The notes below the pieces were generated by a model. The model made no database searches. It had not been told where the DNA came from and saw nothing but the letters and a program-made list of their open reading frames with translations. DNA of 64,000 nucleotides from Dyadobacter sp. CY343 (lineage in GTDB: Bacteria; Bacteroidota; Bacteroidia; Cytophagales; Spirosomataceae): NCBI RefSeq assembly GCF_021390335.1, contig NZ_JAJUXK010000004.1, positions 496,001-560,000 on the forward strand. Reading direction: 5' to 3'. The stretch's first letter is position 1. Each line of letters starts with the position of its first letter. Of this stretch, positions 10,260 to 19,311 are shown piece by piece. Both the position numbers and the translations under genes were made by a program.

Positions 10260-10958
10260 ATGACAATTGCTATCATGCAGCCCTATATATTTCCCTATAT
10301 AGGATACTTTCAGCTTATCAATGCCGTCGATAAATTCATTATTTACGACGATGTGAATTTTATAAACAAAGGCTGGATCAACAGGAATAACATGCTAGTG
10401 TCGGGCAAAGCGCACCTGTTTACAATTCCGTTAAAGGACGCGAGCCAGAATAAGCTGATCAATGAAGTGGGGTTATTGACCAATGAGCCCTGGCAAAAAA
10501 AGTTTCTGAAAACCGTTCAGCAGTCTTACCAGAAAGCCCCCCATTATCAAAAGGTTTTTGTTCTGATAGAAGAAATCGTAAATTTAGAAGTCAGTACTAT
10601 TTACGAACTGACCCTGCATGCGCTGATTAAAACCTGCGCTTTCATGGAAATAGAGACTGAAATAATCCCTTCCTCAACGATCTATCAAAATACAAACCTG
10701 AAAGGACAAGACAGGATTCTGGACATTTGTAAACAGGAGAATGCCACGCATTACATCAACCCGATCGGTGGAATGGAGTTGTACGACAAAGGCAAATTTG
10801 AGAGGGAAGGGATAAAGCTTGACTTCATTAAAAGTCTTCCGTACCCATATACTCAATTTAAAAATGCTTTCGTACCTTGGTTATCGGTAATTGATATCCT
10901 GATGTTCAATAATCCAGAAGAGATCCGGGAACAACTGAAAGCTTACGAATTAATTTAG
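10260..10958 (+). CDS. WbqC family protein
   Basis: 232 residues opening with the family hallmark IAIMQPYIFPYIGYFQLI and IIYDDVNFINKGWINRN. WbqC-like proteins are common in O-antigen and capsule loci beside sugar aminotransferases and are thought to modify amino sugars, but the reaction is not settled. No transmembrane segment or signal peptide is seen, so it is cytosolic. Located 6 bases after the GT-C-like gene and 1 base before the acetyltransferase. Confidence 0.85.
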   Translation: MTIAIMQPYIFPYIGYFQLINAVDKFIIYDDVNFINKGWINRNNMLVSGKAHLFTIPLKDASQNKLINEVGLLTNEPWQKKFLKTVQQSYQKAPHYQKVFVLIEEIVNLEVSTIYELTLHALIKTCAFMEIETEIIPSSTIYQNTNLKGQDRILDICKQENATHYINPIGGMELYDKGKFEREGIKLDFIKSLPYPYTQFKNAFVPWLSVIDILMFNNPEEIREQLKAYELI

Positions 10959-10959
10959 A

Positions 10960-11619
10960 ATGGCCAAGATTATCATATTTGGAGTACTCGACACGGCAGA
11001 ACTTGCACACTACTATTTAACTCATGACTCTGAACATGAGATAGTTGCGTTCACAATCAATCGCCAGTATATAGATCAGGAATCTTTCAAAGGATTGCCT
11101 GTTGTTGCATTTGAGGACGTGGAAACGCTCTTCTCTCCCGCAGAATATTCATTTTTCGCCCCGATGACCGGCCGCAATATGAACCGGAACAGGGAGGCTA
11201 TTTACAACGAAGCCAAAGCAAAAGGATATCAGTTCATATCCTATATCAGTTCCAAAGCTACTATTTTCGATAAAAGTGTGATCGGCGACAATTGCTTCAT
11301 ATTGGAAGACAATACGATCCAGCCTTTTACGACAGTCGGTAATAACGTGGTAATGTGGAGTGGAAATCACATCGGTCACCACGGCCAAATCAAAGACCAC
11401 GTATTTTTTACGTCACACGTAGTTCTTTCGGGACATTGTGTGGTTGAATCCTATTCGTTTTTCGGCGTAAACAGCACAATCCGTGATTACACTACGATCG
11501 CGCAGGGCACGCTGGTGGGAATGGCTTCGGCGATCACGAAGGAAACGGAAGAATGGGGGATATATGTCGGAAATCCGGCTAAAAAAGTCCCTGGCAAACT
11601 AAGCCACGAAGCATACTGA
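10960..11619 (+). CDS. PglD/NeuD-like sugar O- or N-acetyltransferase (left-handed beta-helix)
   Basis: The N-terminal part looks like a small Rossmann sugar-binding domain (KIIIFGVLDTAELAHYYL), followed by hexapeptide repeats forming a left-handed beta-helix (ATIFDKSVIGDNCFILEDN and onward, with the probable catalytic His in NHIGHHGQI). It ends with the VGNPAKKVPGK phrase usual in this family. Likely acetylates the amino sugar made by the DegT enzyme upstream. Length (219 residues) fits PglD. A 58-base gap follows with no visible hairpin. Confidence 0.85.
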   Translation: MAKIIIFGVLDTAELAHYYLTHDSEHEIVAFTINRQYIDQESFKGLPVVAFEDVETLFSPAEYSFFAPMTGRNMNRNREAIYNEAKAKGYQFISYISSKATIFDKSVIGDNCFILEDNTIQPFTTVGNNVVMWSGNHIGHHGQIKDHVFFTSHVVLSGHCVVESYSFFGVNSTIRDYTTIAQGTLVGMASAITKETEEWGIYVGNPAKKVPGKLSHEAY

Positions 11620-11677
11620 TATATTGATTCTGTGCTGACCATGTGAGGTCCGTAGTTTGAGATAGCGATAATTGTTA

Positions 11678-12901
11678 ATGGAGCAAAAGAAAATATTATT
11701 CGTCAGTCACGACGCGAACCGGGCGGGAAGCCAGCTGCTGTTGTTACAGCTGCTGAGGCTTTTGAAAGAACGGGGCGTCCCGATGCATCTTTTGCTTTGC
11801 AGTGGAGGAGAGCTGGAAAAAGAATTTGAAGAAGTCGTGACCGTAACGAAGCTCTACCAAAATTACAAAGTCGCTCCCACGCCTTTTACCGGAAAGCTGC
11901 TTAAAAAGGTATATCTCTATAAATTTTACGAAGAGCGCACGGTTCAGCGAGGCACAGACCGAGTTGTTAGTGAACTCGAAATGCAGAATATCGGCCTTGT
12001 TTTCATCAATTCAATTGCCAATGCGGGCGTTTATCACGATTTCCTGAAATTCCTGCACAGAATTCCGCTCGTATTGTTTGTACACGAACTGGCTATGTCG
12101 GTCAAAATGTACTCGCATGAAAAGCACCTGGCTTTCATGCTGCGAAAGGCCGACCACCTGATCGCGGTATCACATGCAGTCGCCAACTATTATGTCAGAA
12201 AATATGATTTTCCTTCTTCACGCGTAAGCACATTTACGCTGATTGACCACGAACATATTGATGAGAAGTTACGGACAGTTCAACACGATTTACTCGAAAG
12301 AACGCACAAAGTCCCGGCCGACGCGATTGTGATCGGTGGCTGCGGAAATGCCGAATGGCGCAAAGGAAATGATATATTTAACTGGATTGCAAAAAGAGTA
12401 ATTCACAAAACTCAGCCGCTGCCCGTCTATTTTGTGTGGGTTGGCGCAGGTCCGCAGCACGAGATCTATGAACTCATCGAAAGCGATATCCGCCTGATGG
12501 GGTTAAGTGAAAAAATTATTCTGATCCCTCCTACTCCGCACGCGCTCGACTATATTGACCGTTTTGATGTACTCTTGCTCAGTTCCCGGGAAGATCCGTA
12601 CCCGCTTGTGGTACTCGAAGCTGCACTTCTGGAAATTCCGGTCGTGTGTTTTGAAGACGCTGGCGGCGCGCCGGAGCTGATTGAAAGTGACGCTGGTTTT
12701 GTAGTGCCCTTCATGGACATTTCTGCTGCTTCCGACGCAGTTATCCAATTAATTCTTGACCCTGCATTAAGGGATACAATGGGGCAAAATGGCAGGAAGA
12801 AGGTATTACAAAGGCATAATACCGAGAAAAGCATCGGCAGTATCGAGGCTATCATCCAAAAGTACCTACCTTTACAGGTTTCGGAACAGCATAATCAATG
12901 A
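11678..12901 (+). CDS. GT-B fold glycosyltransferase (GT4 family)
   Basis: About 407 residues with a two-Rossmann GT-B layout. The N-terminus ILFVSHDANRAGSQLLLLQLL is the usual acceptor-side glycine loop. The C-terminal donor domain has VIGGCGNAEWRKGND, and then SREDPYPLVVLEAALLEIPV, the E-x7-E nucleotide-sugar motif of GT4. The ATG at 11678 is chosen over a TTG two codons upstream. Probably a cytosolic retaining transferase in polysaccharide assembly; sugar specificity unknown. Its last 4 bases overlap the next start (ATGA). Confidence 0.88.
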   Translation: MEQKKILFVSHDANRAGSQLLLLQLLRLLKERGVPMHLLLCSGGELEKEFEEVVTVTKLYQNYKVAPTPFTGKLLKKVYLYKFYEERTVQRGTDRVVSELEMQNIGLVFINSIANAGVYHDFLKFLHRIPLVLFVHELAMSVKMYSHEKHLAFMLRKADHLIAVSHAVANYYVRKYDFPSSRVSTFTLIDHEHIDEKLRTVQHDLLERTHKVPADAIVIGGCGNAEWRKGNDIFNWIAKRVIHKTQPLPVYFVWVGAGPQHEIYELIESDIRLMGLSEKIILIPPTPHALDYIDRFDVLLLSSREDPYPLVVLEAALLEIPVVCFEDAGGAPELIESDAGFVVPFMDISAASDAVIQLILDPALRDTMGQNGRKKVLQRHNTEKSIGSIEAIIQKYLPLQVSEQHNQ

Positions 12902-13881
12902 CCATTGCCTTTACCATTTGCTCAATCAACTACCTAGCCCAGGCGCGAACGTTAGGAGATTCCCTCAAAGCCACGAATCCGGATGTAAAATTCTTCATCG
13001 GGCTCGTCGACACATTGGAGGGAATCGCATTCGAAAGTTCGTACACGCCTGATTTCCCGATGATCGAGATTGATAAGATCGAAATAAGGGATTTTCAGGA
13101 AATGGCTGAGCGATACAATATCACTGAGCTCAACACCGCGGTAAAGCCTTTCTATTTCACCTACTTTTTCAAACACTATCCTGAGGCGACAGAAGTTATC
13201 TACTTCGACCCGGATATTATCGTTTTCCAGCCTCTCACTGAACTGGTAAACTCGCTGCAAAAATACAATGCAGTAGTTACGCCCCACATTATAACGCCAA
13301 TCGAAGACCAGCTGACTCCCAATGAACTGCACCATTTGAATACGGGCGTGTACAACCTCGGCTTTGTGGCGTTCAGTCGGAGTGAACAAATTGCGCAGTT
13401 TATAGCTTGGTGGGAAGAGAAATTAAGATACGAATGCCTGATAGATCTTTGTAACGGGCTTTTTGTAGATCAGAACTGGATGAATTTCTTGCCTGTTTTT
13501 GTACAAAATACATTAATAGAAAGGAACCCCGGATACAATGCAGCTTATTGGAACCTGCACGAACGGACATTCAATAATATTGATAATCAATTCATTATTA
13601 ATGGTCAGTTTCCGCTGATCTTCTTTCATTACAGTGGCTATGATCCTGCAAAACCCGATATATTGTCCAAGTATCAGGACCGTTTCGAATTAGCCGACCG
13701 CACCGACCTTACCGAGTTATTTGCTATTTACCGGAATAGCCTCTTATCAAAGGGAAACGCATATTATAGAAAATTCCCTTGCGCATATATCAAGCCAGTG
13801 CCGGTTCGCCGTTACCAGCGGGTGCGTAAATTTCTCAAAAAACCCATCCATTATGTGATTGGTCAGCTCGAAACATTCTGA
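12898..13881 (+). CDS. GT-A fold glycosyltransferase, GT8-like, with intact DxD
   Basis: 327 residues. The N-terminus (IAFTICSINYLAQARTLGDS) and the metal-binding VIYFDPDIIVFQPL phrase, with its D-x-D, mark a GT-A nucleotide-diphospho-sugar transferase of GT8-like type. Later, HHLNTGVYNLGFVAF and DQNWMNFLPVF resemble acceptor-side motifs. It is paralogous to the gene at 14646-15599, which has lost the DxD. Overlaps its upstream neighbour by 4 bases and touches the next gene, so it is co-translated. Confidence 0.8.
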   Translation: MTIAFTICSINYLAQARTLGDSLKATNPDVKFFIGLVDTLEGIAFESSYTPDFPMIEIDKIEIRDFQEMAERYNITELNTAVKPFYFTYFFKHYPEATEVIYFDPDIIVFQPLTELVNSLQKYNAVVTPHIITPIEDQLTPNELHHLNTGVYNLGFVAFSRSEQIAQFIAWWEEKLRYECLIDLCNGLFVDQNWMNFLPVFVQNTLIERNPGYNAAYWNLHERTFNNIDNQFIINGQFPLIFFHYSGYDPAKPDILSKYQDRFELADRTDLTELFAIYRNSLLSKGNAYYRKFPCAYIKPVPVRRYQRVRKFLKKPIHYVIGQLETF

Positions 13882-14639
13882 TGAAAGAGCTTGTATCCGT
13901 ACTCATCCCCATTCTGAATCCCGACATTAATCCGACGGAAGAAAGGCTATTACACCATTGTCTCGAAACGTTACATAAGTATCCGCTCATTTTCATCACA
14001 TTCGAAGGCGCCGACCTTTCCATTGTGAAAGAGCACAACGAGGATATTGACGTTATTTATTTTCCGAAAAAATACTTCCAGTCCCGCGATCACCTCGCTT
14101 CCCTGTTTTTAATGGAGGATTTTTACGACCGGTTCAACTGGTGTGAATTCCTGCTGATCCACGAATTGAATAGTTGGGTTGTACGTGATGAGCTCTATTA
14201 TTGGTGCAAGCAAGGGTACGACTACTTAAAAGCGCCGCCCTATTTCGCAAGCCCGGAAAGTGCACCGGACACGATCATAAAAAGGCTTTCAGGACTAACT
14301 ACTGAGGAAAAAATACTGTTCGGAAAGGGTTATACGGATAATGGACTTTACCTTTGTCGGATTGAGCGAATGACGAAAACGTTGCAAAACAAGCGGAAAG
14401 AGGCTTATCAATACAGGCACGAAACGCGTTTGCAGCACGCTGACTCAGTTTTCTGGGACCTCGAAGCTAATCGTTTCTGGCCGCAACTCAGGAAGCCGAC
14501 GAATATCGTTCGCAATCATTTTGCCAAAAACGTTCAGCAAATCGGTAATAGCGATGCTCTACCTTTTGCGCTGACGGGCATTTCCCGATCCAATATCAAG
14601 GAATTGTCTTATTTTAAAACAATGCCGGAAGCCGATTGA
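13881..14639 (+). CDS. DUF5672 domain protein in a glycosyltransferase cluster
   Basis: 252 residues. The pattern of an N-terminal LVSVLIPILN strand, FPKKYFQS, then FNWCEFLLIHELNSWV and YDYLKAPPYF matches DUF5672, a domain often found alone or fused to glycosyltransferases. The acidic and aromatic conserved positions suggest a GT-A-like fold, but the activity is not established. Starts on the last base of the preceding gene's stop region and lies between two GT8-like paralogues. Confidence 0.65.
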   Translation: MKELVSVLIPILNPDINPTEERLLHHCLETLHKYPLIFITFEGADLSIVKEHNEDIDVIYFPKKYFQSRDHLASLFLMEDFYDRFNWCEFLLIHELNSWVVRDELYYWCKQGYDYLKAPPYFASPESAPDTIIKRLSGLTTEEKILFGKGYTDNGLYLCRIERMTKTLQNKRKEAYQYRHETRLQHADSVFWDLEANRFWPQLRKPTNIVRNHFAKNVQQIGNSDALPFALTGISRSNIKELSYFKTMPEAD

Positions 14640-14645
14640 TCTTAA

Positions 14646-15599
14646 ATGAACATTATATATACAGTCTGTAACAGGACAAATCTGGCTCACGCACTTAATT
14701 TGGCAGATTCGGTTTCCAAACGCGAACCGAATGCTGTTTTTTACCTTTGCTGGGTCGACGCGGCGCCGCTGAAAGAACTGCCTGCAAATATTCAGGTTAT
14801 TGACATTTCAAGAATAGGTATTCCGGCCTGGGAAAACTGGGTGCTCGACTATTTTGATTTCGAAGTATTGGCAGCCGCCCGCTCGTTTGTAGCGAAATGG
14901 TTGTTAAATCAGCACCCCGAATGCACTCTGCTCACATTCCTTGCACCCACAGTTGAGCTGTACCAGTCGATCGATGCCGTTTTAGAGAATGACATTGACT
15001 TTTATCTTACTCCCAACATTCTCAAACCACTTGCTAAGTCAGACGTACTCGACGATAAAAGGATTTTGAATGTAGGAATGTTTCATTCCGGAAGCTGGAC
15101 TTTGAGAAATACCGAAGCGACCCGCAAAACGCTGGATTGGTGGAGCAGCCGGACACTCGACAGAGCTGCATTTGACCTTTGTAACGGAATGAATATGGAC
15201 CAGCTTTGGATGAACTACATTCCGGTTTGGATTCCGAAAACAAGAATAATCCCGCACGCAGGCTGGCATTTTGGTTTGAACGCAATTTTGAATAAAAAAC
15301 TTTCAGGAAATAAAGGGCAATATACAGTTGACGGAAATCCGCTTATTTCCGCTGATTTCACAGGATTGACGTATTTCGATGCGGTTTGGTCCAATCATGA
15401 AGCCCTGGCCGGACAGAACGATACATTTCAAAATTTGCTGAAACAATACACACAAAACCTTCAAAACTACCGGAAATATCTGCCCGAATCACATCTGCCC
15501 GTTTACGGAAAAGTGCCCGACATTCGCAGATACCGCGTTTTACGAAATAATATCGCCAAAAAACTTACGGCTGTTACCGAATATATTGATCAGTTCTAA
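14646..15599 (+). CDS. GT8-like glycosyltransferase paralogue lacking the DxD motif
   Basis: 317 residues, clearly paralogous to the protein at 12898-13881: same opening (IIYTVCNRTNLAHALNLADS), same NVGMFHSGSW position and same DQLWMNYIPVW motif. Where the partner has FDPDI, this one has LAPTV, so both acidic metal ligands are gone. It may be a non-catalytic subunit or chaperone of the active partner, or have changed mechanism. The open reading frame is intact, which argues against simple decay. Confidence 0.72.
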   Translation: MNIIYTVCNRTNLAHALNLADSVSKREPNAVFYLCWVDAAPLKELPANIQVIDISRIGIPAWENWVLDYFDFEVLAAARSFVAKWLLNQHPECTLLTFLAPTVELYQSIDAVLENDIDFYLTPNILKPLAKSDVLDDKRILNVGMFHSGSWTLRNTEATRKTLDWWSSRTLDRAAFDLCNGMNMDQLWMNYIPVWIPKTRIIPHAGWHFGLNAILNKKLSGNKGQYTVDGNPLISADFTGLTYFDAVWSNHEALAGQNDTFQNLLKQYTQNLQNYRKYLPESHLPVYGKVPDIRRYRVLRNNIAKKLTAVTEYIDQF

Positions 15600-15611
15600 A
15601 AACAGGATGCA

Positions 15612-16499
15612 ATGCATTTCCTAGAAAAAAACACACATGAGCTGCGCAAATTTGTGTCCGGTTTACAACTGGATGTAAATGCAGCGGCAAGCAATGCGAA
15701 AAACCTGCCGAAGCTGACGATTATCACGCCTTCCTACAATCAGGCGCCGTTTCTCGAACGCACGATTCTAAGCGTTCTTAACCAAAACTATCCGAATTTG
15801 GAATACCTGATCGTCGACGGCGGCTCGACTGACGATAGTGTTGAAGTCATTAAAAAGTACGAAAAATACATTACCTGGTGGGTTTCGGAAAAAGACAAGG
15901 GCCAGGTAGACGCTATTAATAAGGCGCTTAGAAGAGCAACCGGCGACTATATCAGTTTCCAGAATTCGGACGATGTATATTTTCCAGGCACTTTCAAACG
16001 TTTTGGAGAGGCAGCCGCGCAGTACAAGACCGATATTCTCTACGGAGACTTGTACATGATCTCAACCGACGACGAAGTGACCGAGCTCCTGAAAACAACC
16101 TCTTTTGATTTCGATTGCCAGATTTTGGAAGGAATGCAGATTCACAATCAGTCGTTGTTTTTCAAGCGGTCGCTCGTTGAAAAGTATGGTCTCTTTGACG
16201 AAAGCTACCGTTTTGCATTCGATTACGAGTTTGTAAGTCGGTACACCGCCAAAAAAGGAACAACTACAAAGAAGATCGACGGACTTGGCGGTGCATTGCG
16301 CGTGCATGCCGACGCTAAATCTTCGACCATCGCGCACGTGGGAAGCGAGGAGCACAAGCGGGTGCAGGAATTGTACATTTCTACGAACAGTTCGGCGCTA
16401 GTCAACAAAATCAAGTATCTTTGGTGCCGAACCAGGAAAATCGTTTATTTCATTTCCAGGTTTGATTTCAAATACATTAGTTACAGATTTTCTAGATGA
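15612..16499 (+). CDS. GT2 family glycosyltransferase
   Basis: Cytosolic GT-A inverting transferase. KLTIITPSYNQAPFLERTILSVLNQ is the nucleotide-binding start, followed by DGGSTDDS, the D-x-D-equivalent QNSDDVY, and GMQIHNQSLFFKR with the catalytic-base region typical of GT2 proteins that recognise 'colanic acid'-type donors. 295 residues, normal length. The stop overlaps the start of the membrane protein downstream (ATGA). Confidence 0.9.
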   Translation: MHFLEKNTHELRKFVSGLQLDVNAAASNAKNLPKLTIITPSYNQAPFLERTILSVLNQNYPNLEYLIVDGGSTDDSVEVIKKYEKYITWWVSEKDKGQVDAINKALRRATGDYISFQNSDDVYFPGTFKRFGEAAAQYKTDILYGDLYMISTDDEVTELLKTTSFDFDCQILEGMQIHNQSLFFKRSLVEKYGLFDESYRFAFDYEFVSRYTAKKGTTTKKIDGLGGALRVHADAKSSTIAHVGSEEHKRVQELYISTNSSALVNKIKYLWCRTRKIVYFISRFDFKYISYRFSR

Positions 16500-17830
16500 A
16501 TTGGAGCTTACTTAATGTAGCTAATAATTTTACTTATCTCAGATATTCGCTGGGCATCGCTATGATGTTCAACGGGTTTCCGCTGATATTTTTTATTAGG
16601 GATACATTGGGTGTGGGACCTGCAAGCAGCATTTTTACCGCTATCTTCTTTTCATTTGCACTGATATTAATGGTGCCAATGCACCTTTTCAAGCGACTTT
16701 ACAAGCCGAATATCATTCTGCTGAACCTGGGTCTGGCGTTTTTGTTAATGGCGCTTTACTACTTTATGTTTTTTAATAATGTAGGAAAATCAGTCGCCGA
16801 CGTCGGAAACTTCGCATTTACATTCGGCTTCATTGTGCTCTTAATGCACGTTCCGAACGATGTGAAGGACACGCTGGTAATGATCATTTTTCTCCTCTCG
16901 TTTTTTACTAATATCACCCTTGTTTACTCGCTGATCACGGATCCAAACTGGACTCCGGGGATGCGGGCAGCGGTCAATTTTGCCAACGAAGGAGCCCAGC
17001 CAGGTGGTAATCCGCACATTACAGCCCGAAACGGGATCGTATGTATGCTCACCGCATTGATGATGCTTGGCAATACAAAGAACCTCTTAACCCGGATATT
17101 TCTGTTTTTCTCGGTGCTTTTCGGACTCGGTGTGGTGGTTATGTCGCTTGCCAAATCCAGCTATCTTGGTTTGGGTCTCGCCGCTTTCGCTTATTTTATT
17201 TTCCGGTTCAAATTTTCAAATATCACCTCTGCGATCGGGAATGCATTCAAACTTCGGAACTTCATTTTCATTGCGATTATTCTGGTTGGAATTAATTACT
17301 TCCTGGCGCGCTACGGCGATATTCTGAATTTACTGCTGGGTTACTGGGATATTTTCCAGGACCGGATCATGAACGTGATCTTTACCTCAACCGGGGTCCG
17401 CCTTTCGGAGGAAGCCGATGTGGATTATTCCGCTATGGGCCGGGTAAGCGGGTTTGGTGAATTTATGGAAACGATCTTTTCGTGGGAAGTATTTCTAGGC
17501 CGTGGCTATAAAGCCGATTACCTCGATGTACCTATCCTGGAAGCCTGGGTGGATCAGGGAATTTTCGGATTTCTTTTCTTTGCGGCCTTCAATTTCTTTC
17601 TCTTTCTCTTCGCAATCCGCGAAATCCGGAGGTATACCAACCCGCTCAGCACATTTCTCGCATTTTTCTTTTTGTCGATGATGGTACTGCTCGTTACCGG
17701 CGGAAGACCCTACGACATTGCATTCTGGTTCCCTTACGCGGTAATGATCCGTTTCCTCGGAATCCGCTACCTTGATAGTTACCAGAAAAAGAAGGCGGCC
17801 ACGCGGCTTACCACGGTTGCCACCACCTAA
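16496..17830 (+). CDS. Polytopic membrane protein, O-antigen polymerase/ligase-like
   Basis: 444 residues with about ten hydrophobic segments and one large periplasmic loop (roughly 280-330) near the C-terminal half, the layout of Wzy and WaaL proteins. The loop region around GRVSGFGEFMETIFSWEVFLGRGY resembles the R-x-x-x-W/G-RG-Y phrases in O-antigen polymerases. Its presence beside an ABC-type exporter is unusual because ABC-dependent chains are normally completed in the cytosol. A ligase role is therefore at least as likely as polymerisation. Confidence 0.65.
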   Translation: MNWSLLNVANNFTYLRYSLGIAMMFNGFPLIFFIRDTLGVGPASSIFTAIFFSFALILMVPMHLFKRLYKPNIILLNLGLAFLLMALYYFMFFNNVGKSVADVGNFAFTFGFIVLLMHVPNDVKDTLVMIIFLLSFFTNITLVYSLITDPNWTPGMRAAVNFANEGAQPGGNPHITARNGIVCMLTALMMLGNTKNLLTRIFLFFSVLFGLGVVVMSLAKSSYLGLGLAAFAYFIFRFKFSNITSAIGNAFKLRNFIFIAIILVGINYFLARYGDILNLLLGYWDIFQDRIMNVIFTSTGVRLSEEADVDYSAMGRVSGFGEFMETIFSWEVFLGRGYKADYLDVPILEAWVDQGIFGFLFFAAFNFFLFLFAIREIRRYTNPLSTFLAFFFLSMMVLLVTGGRPYDIAFWFPYAVMIRFLGIRYLDSYQKKKAATRLTTVATT

Positions 17831-17889
17831 ATCATTCCATTTTCCGATCGCTTGCTTTACATGCACCCCGGCAAGTCAAAATCATTCTC

Positions 17890-18939
17890 ATGAAAGGCAG
17901 AGTTGAACAATTGGACGGACTTAGGGGCATATTTTCGGTACTGGTCATCGCTCATCATCACAATGCTTTTAAAGACCATTATCTCTATAATAACTTCTTT
18001 GTAATCAATGCGAGCCTTTTCGTTGATTTTTTCTTCGTACTCAGCGGCTTTGTAATAGCCCTGAATTACGTAAACCGCATTCACACGGCGGGCGATTTTT
18101 TTCAATTCCTCAAAAAACGTTTCATCCGGCTTTATCCGCTCCTGTTCTACACAGAAGTGATTTTCGTATTAGCCAACCTACTGGGCGACCAGAGTTCGAT
18201 GAAAAACGTCGGCAGCCTTGGGCTCTCCTACTACTTTTACACTGCATTCGACGCACTCACTTTCATGGGTTCCACGCCCGTTTTCGGCTCGTGGATAAGC
18301 AATAACTACCCTTCCTGGTCTATTTCTGCTGAAATGATTTCCTATGTGGTTTTCGGATTGGTGATCCTTTTGGTACCAAAATTCAAGTACCTGTCTTTCA
18401 TATTAATCACGATCTTGTCTGCGGTTTTTATCTATTCAAGAGGCGAATATCTGCTGGCTTACGATTATGGTTTTGTTAGAGGTTTACTCTGCTTTTGCCT
18501 CGGCATATTCACGCATTTTATTTTAAGTAAAAGAACTTTTCATCTTTCCGCACTGGAAATCCCTTTCCTGATCGTACTGCTGTCCGCCATGTACCTAGTC
18601 CATTATTTGGACCTGAATCTGTGGAAGTTGATCTTTCCGCCGCTCTTTTCGGCAGGTATTGTCATTTTCGCCAGCTCGAAAGGAATCGTTACACAAATGC
18701 TTTCCACCAAGCCTTTTCAGTACCTCGGTAAAATATCCTACTCCATTTACCTCAACCACGCATTGGTACTCATATTCGTCAACGTGGTGCTTTTCAGGTT
18801 TTTGAAATCACAACCCACAGATTTGATGATCGCTATTTCACTCACTTCTTCCATTTTACTCACCATTATCTATTCTCACTTTACCTACGAATACGTAGAA
18901 ATGAAGTTTGGGAAATTTTTAAAGGAAAAATTGAGTTAG
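17890..18939 (+). CDS. Acyltransferase 3 family membrane protein (OafA-like)
   Basis: 349 residues, about ten transmembrane segments. The N-terminus VEQLDGLRGIFSVLVIAHHH has the R and H residues required in acyltransferase-3 proteins, followed by FFFVLSGFVIALNY and KRFIRLYPL. It likely O-acetylates the polysaccharide in the membrane. Last gene of the collinear locus; a 47-base gap separates it from the thioredoxin gene. There is no C-terminal SGNH domain. Confidence 0.87.
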   Translation: MKGRVEQLDGLRGIFSVLVIAHHHNAFKDHYLYNNFFVINASLFVDFFFVLSGFVIALNYVNRIHTAGDFFQFLKKRFIRLYPLLFYTEVIFVLANLLGDQSSMKNVGSLGLSYYFYTAFDALTFMGSTPVFGSWISNNYPSWSISAEMISYVVFGLVILLVPKFKYLSFILITILSAVFIYSRGEYLLAYDYGFVRGLLCFCLGIFTHFILSKRTFHLSALEIPFLIVLLSAMYLVHYLDLNLWKLIFPPLFSAGIVIFASSKGIVTQMLSTKPFQYLGKISYSIYLNHALVLIFVNVVLFRFLKSQPTDLMIAISLTSSILLTIIYSHFTYEYVEMKFGKFLKEKLS

Positions 18940-18986
18940 TTATACAGGATACATTCACTTTATCTTGAACTAAAAAACTCAAAATC

Positions 18987-19283
18987 ATGGCAACTTTCGC
19001 AGAACTGATCAATGGAAATAAGCCTGTTCTGGTCGATTTTTCGGCCGAATGGTGCGGGCCCTGTAAAATGATGAAACCGATTCTGGATCAGGTAAAAGCC
19101 GATCTGGGAGATTCTACTACGATTATTAAAGTCGATGTTGATAAAAATAAGTCGGCCGCCAATGCATATAAGATCCAGGGTGTACCGACATTGATTGTCT
19201 TCAAAAACGGCAAACCAATGTGGCGCCAGTCGGGTGTGGTGCAGGCTGATCAACTAAAATCCGTCATTAAGAAATACCTTTGA
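18987..19283 (+). CDS. Thioredoxin
   Basis: 98-residue single-domain thioredoxin. The active site is WCGPCK, with the preceding VDFSAEWCGPC and the cis-Pro loop GVPTLIVFKNGK. No signal peptide, so it is a cytosolic disulfide reductase. It is somewhat shorter than TrxA (about 105-109), lacking part of the first strand. Probably an extra thioredoxin rather than the main trxA, so no symbol is assigned. Confidence 0.92.
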   Translation: MATFAELINGNKPVLVDFSAEWCGPCKMMKPILDQVKADLGDSTTIIKVDVDKNKSAANAYKIQGVPTLIVFKNGKPMWRQSGVVQADQLKSVIKKYL

Positions 19284-19311
19284 TCTCTTCTCTTACCAAT
19301 ACTTAAACCTT

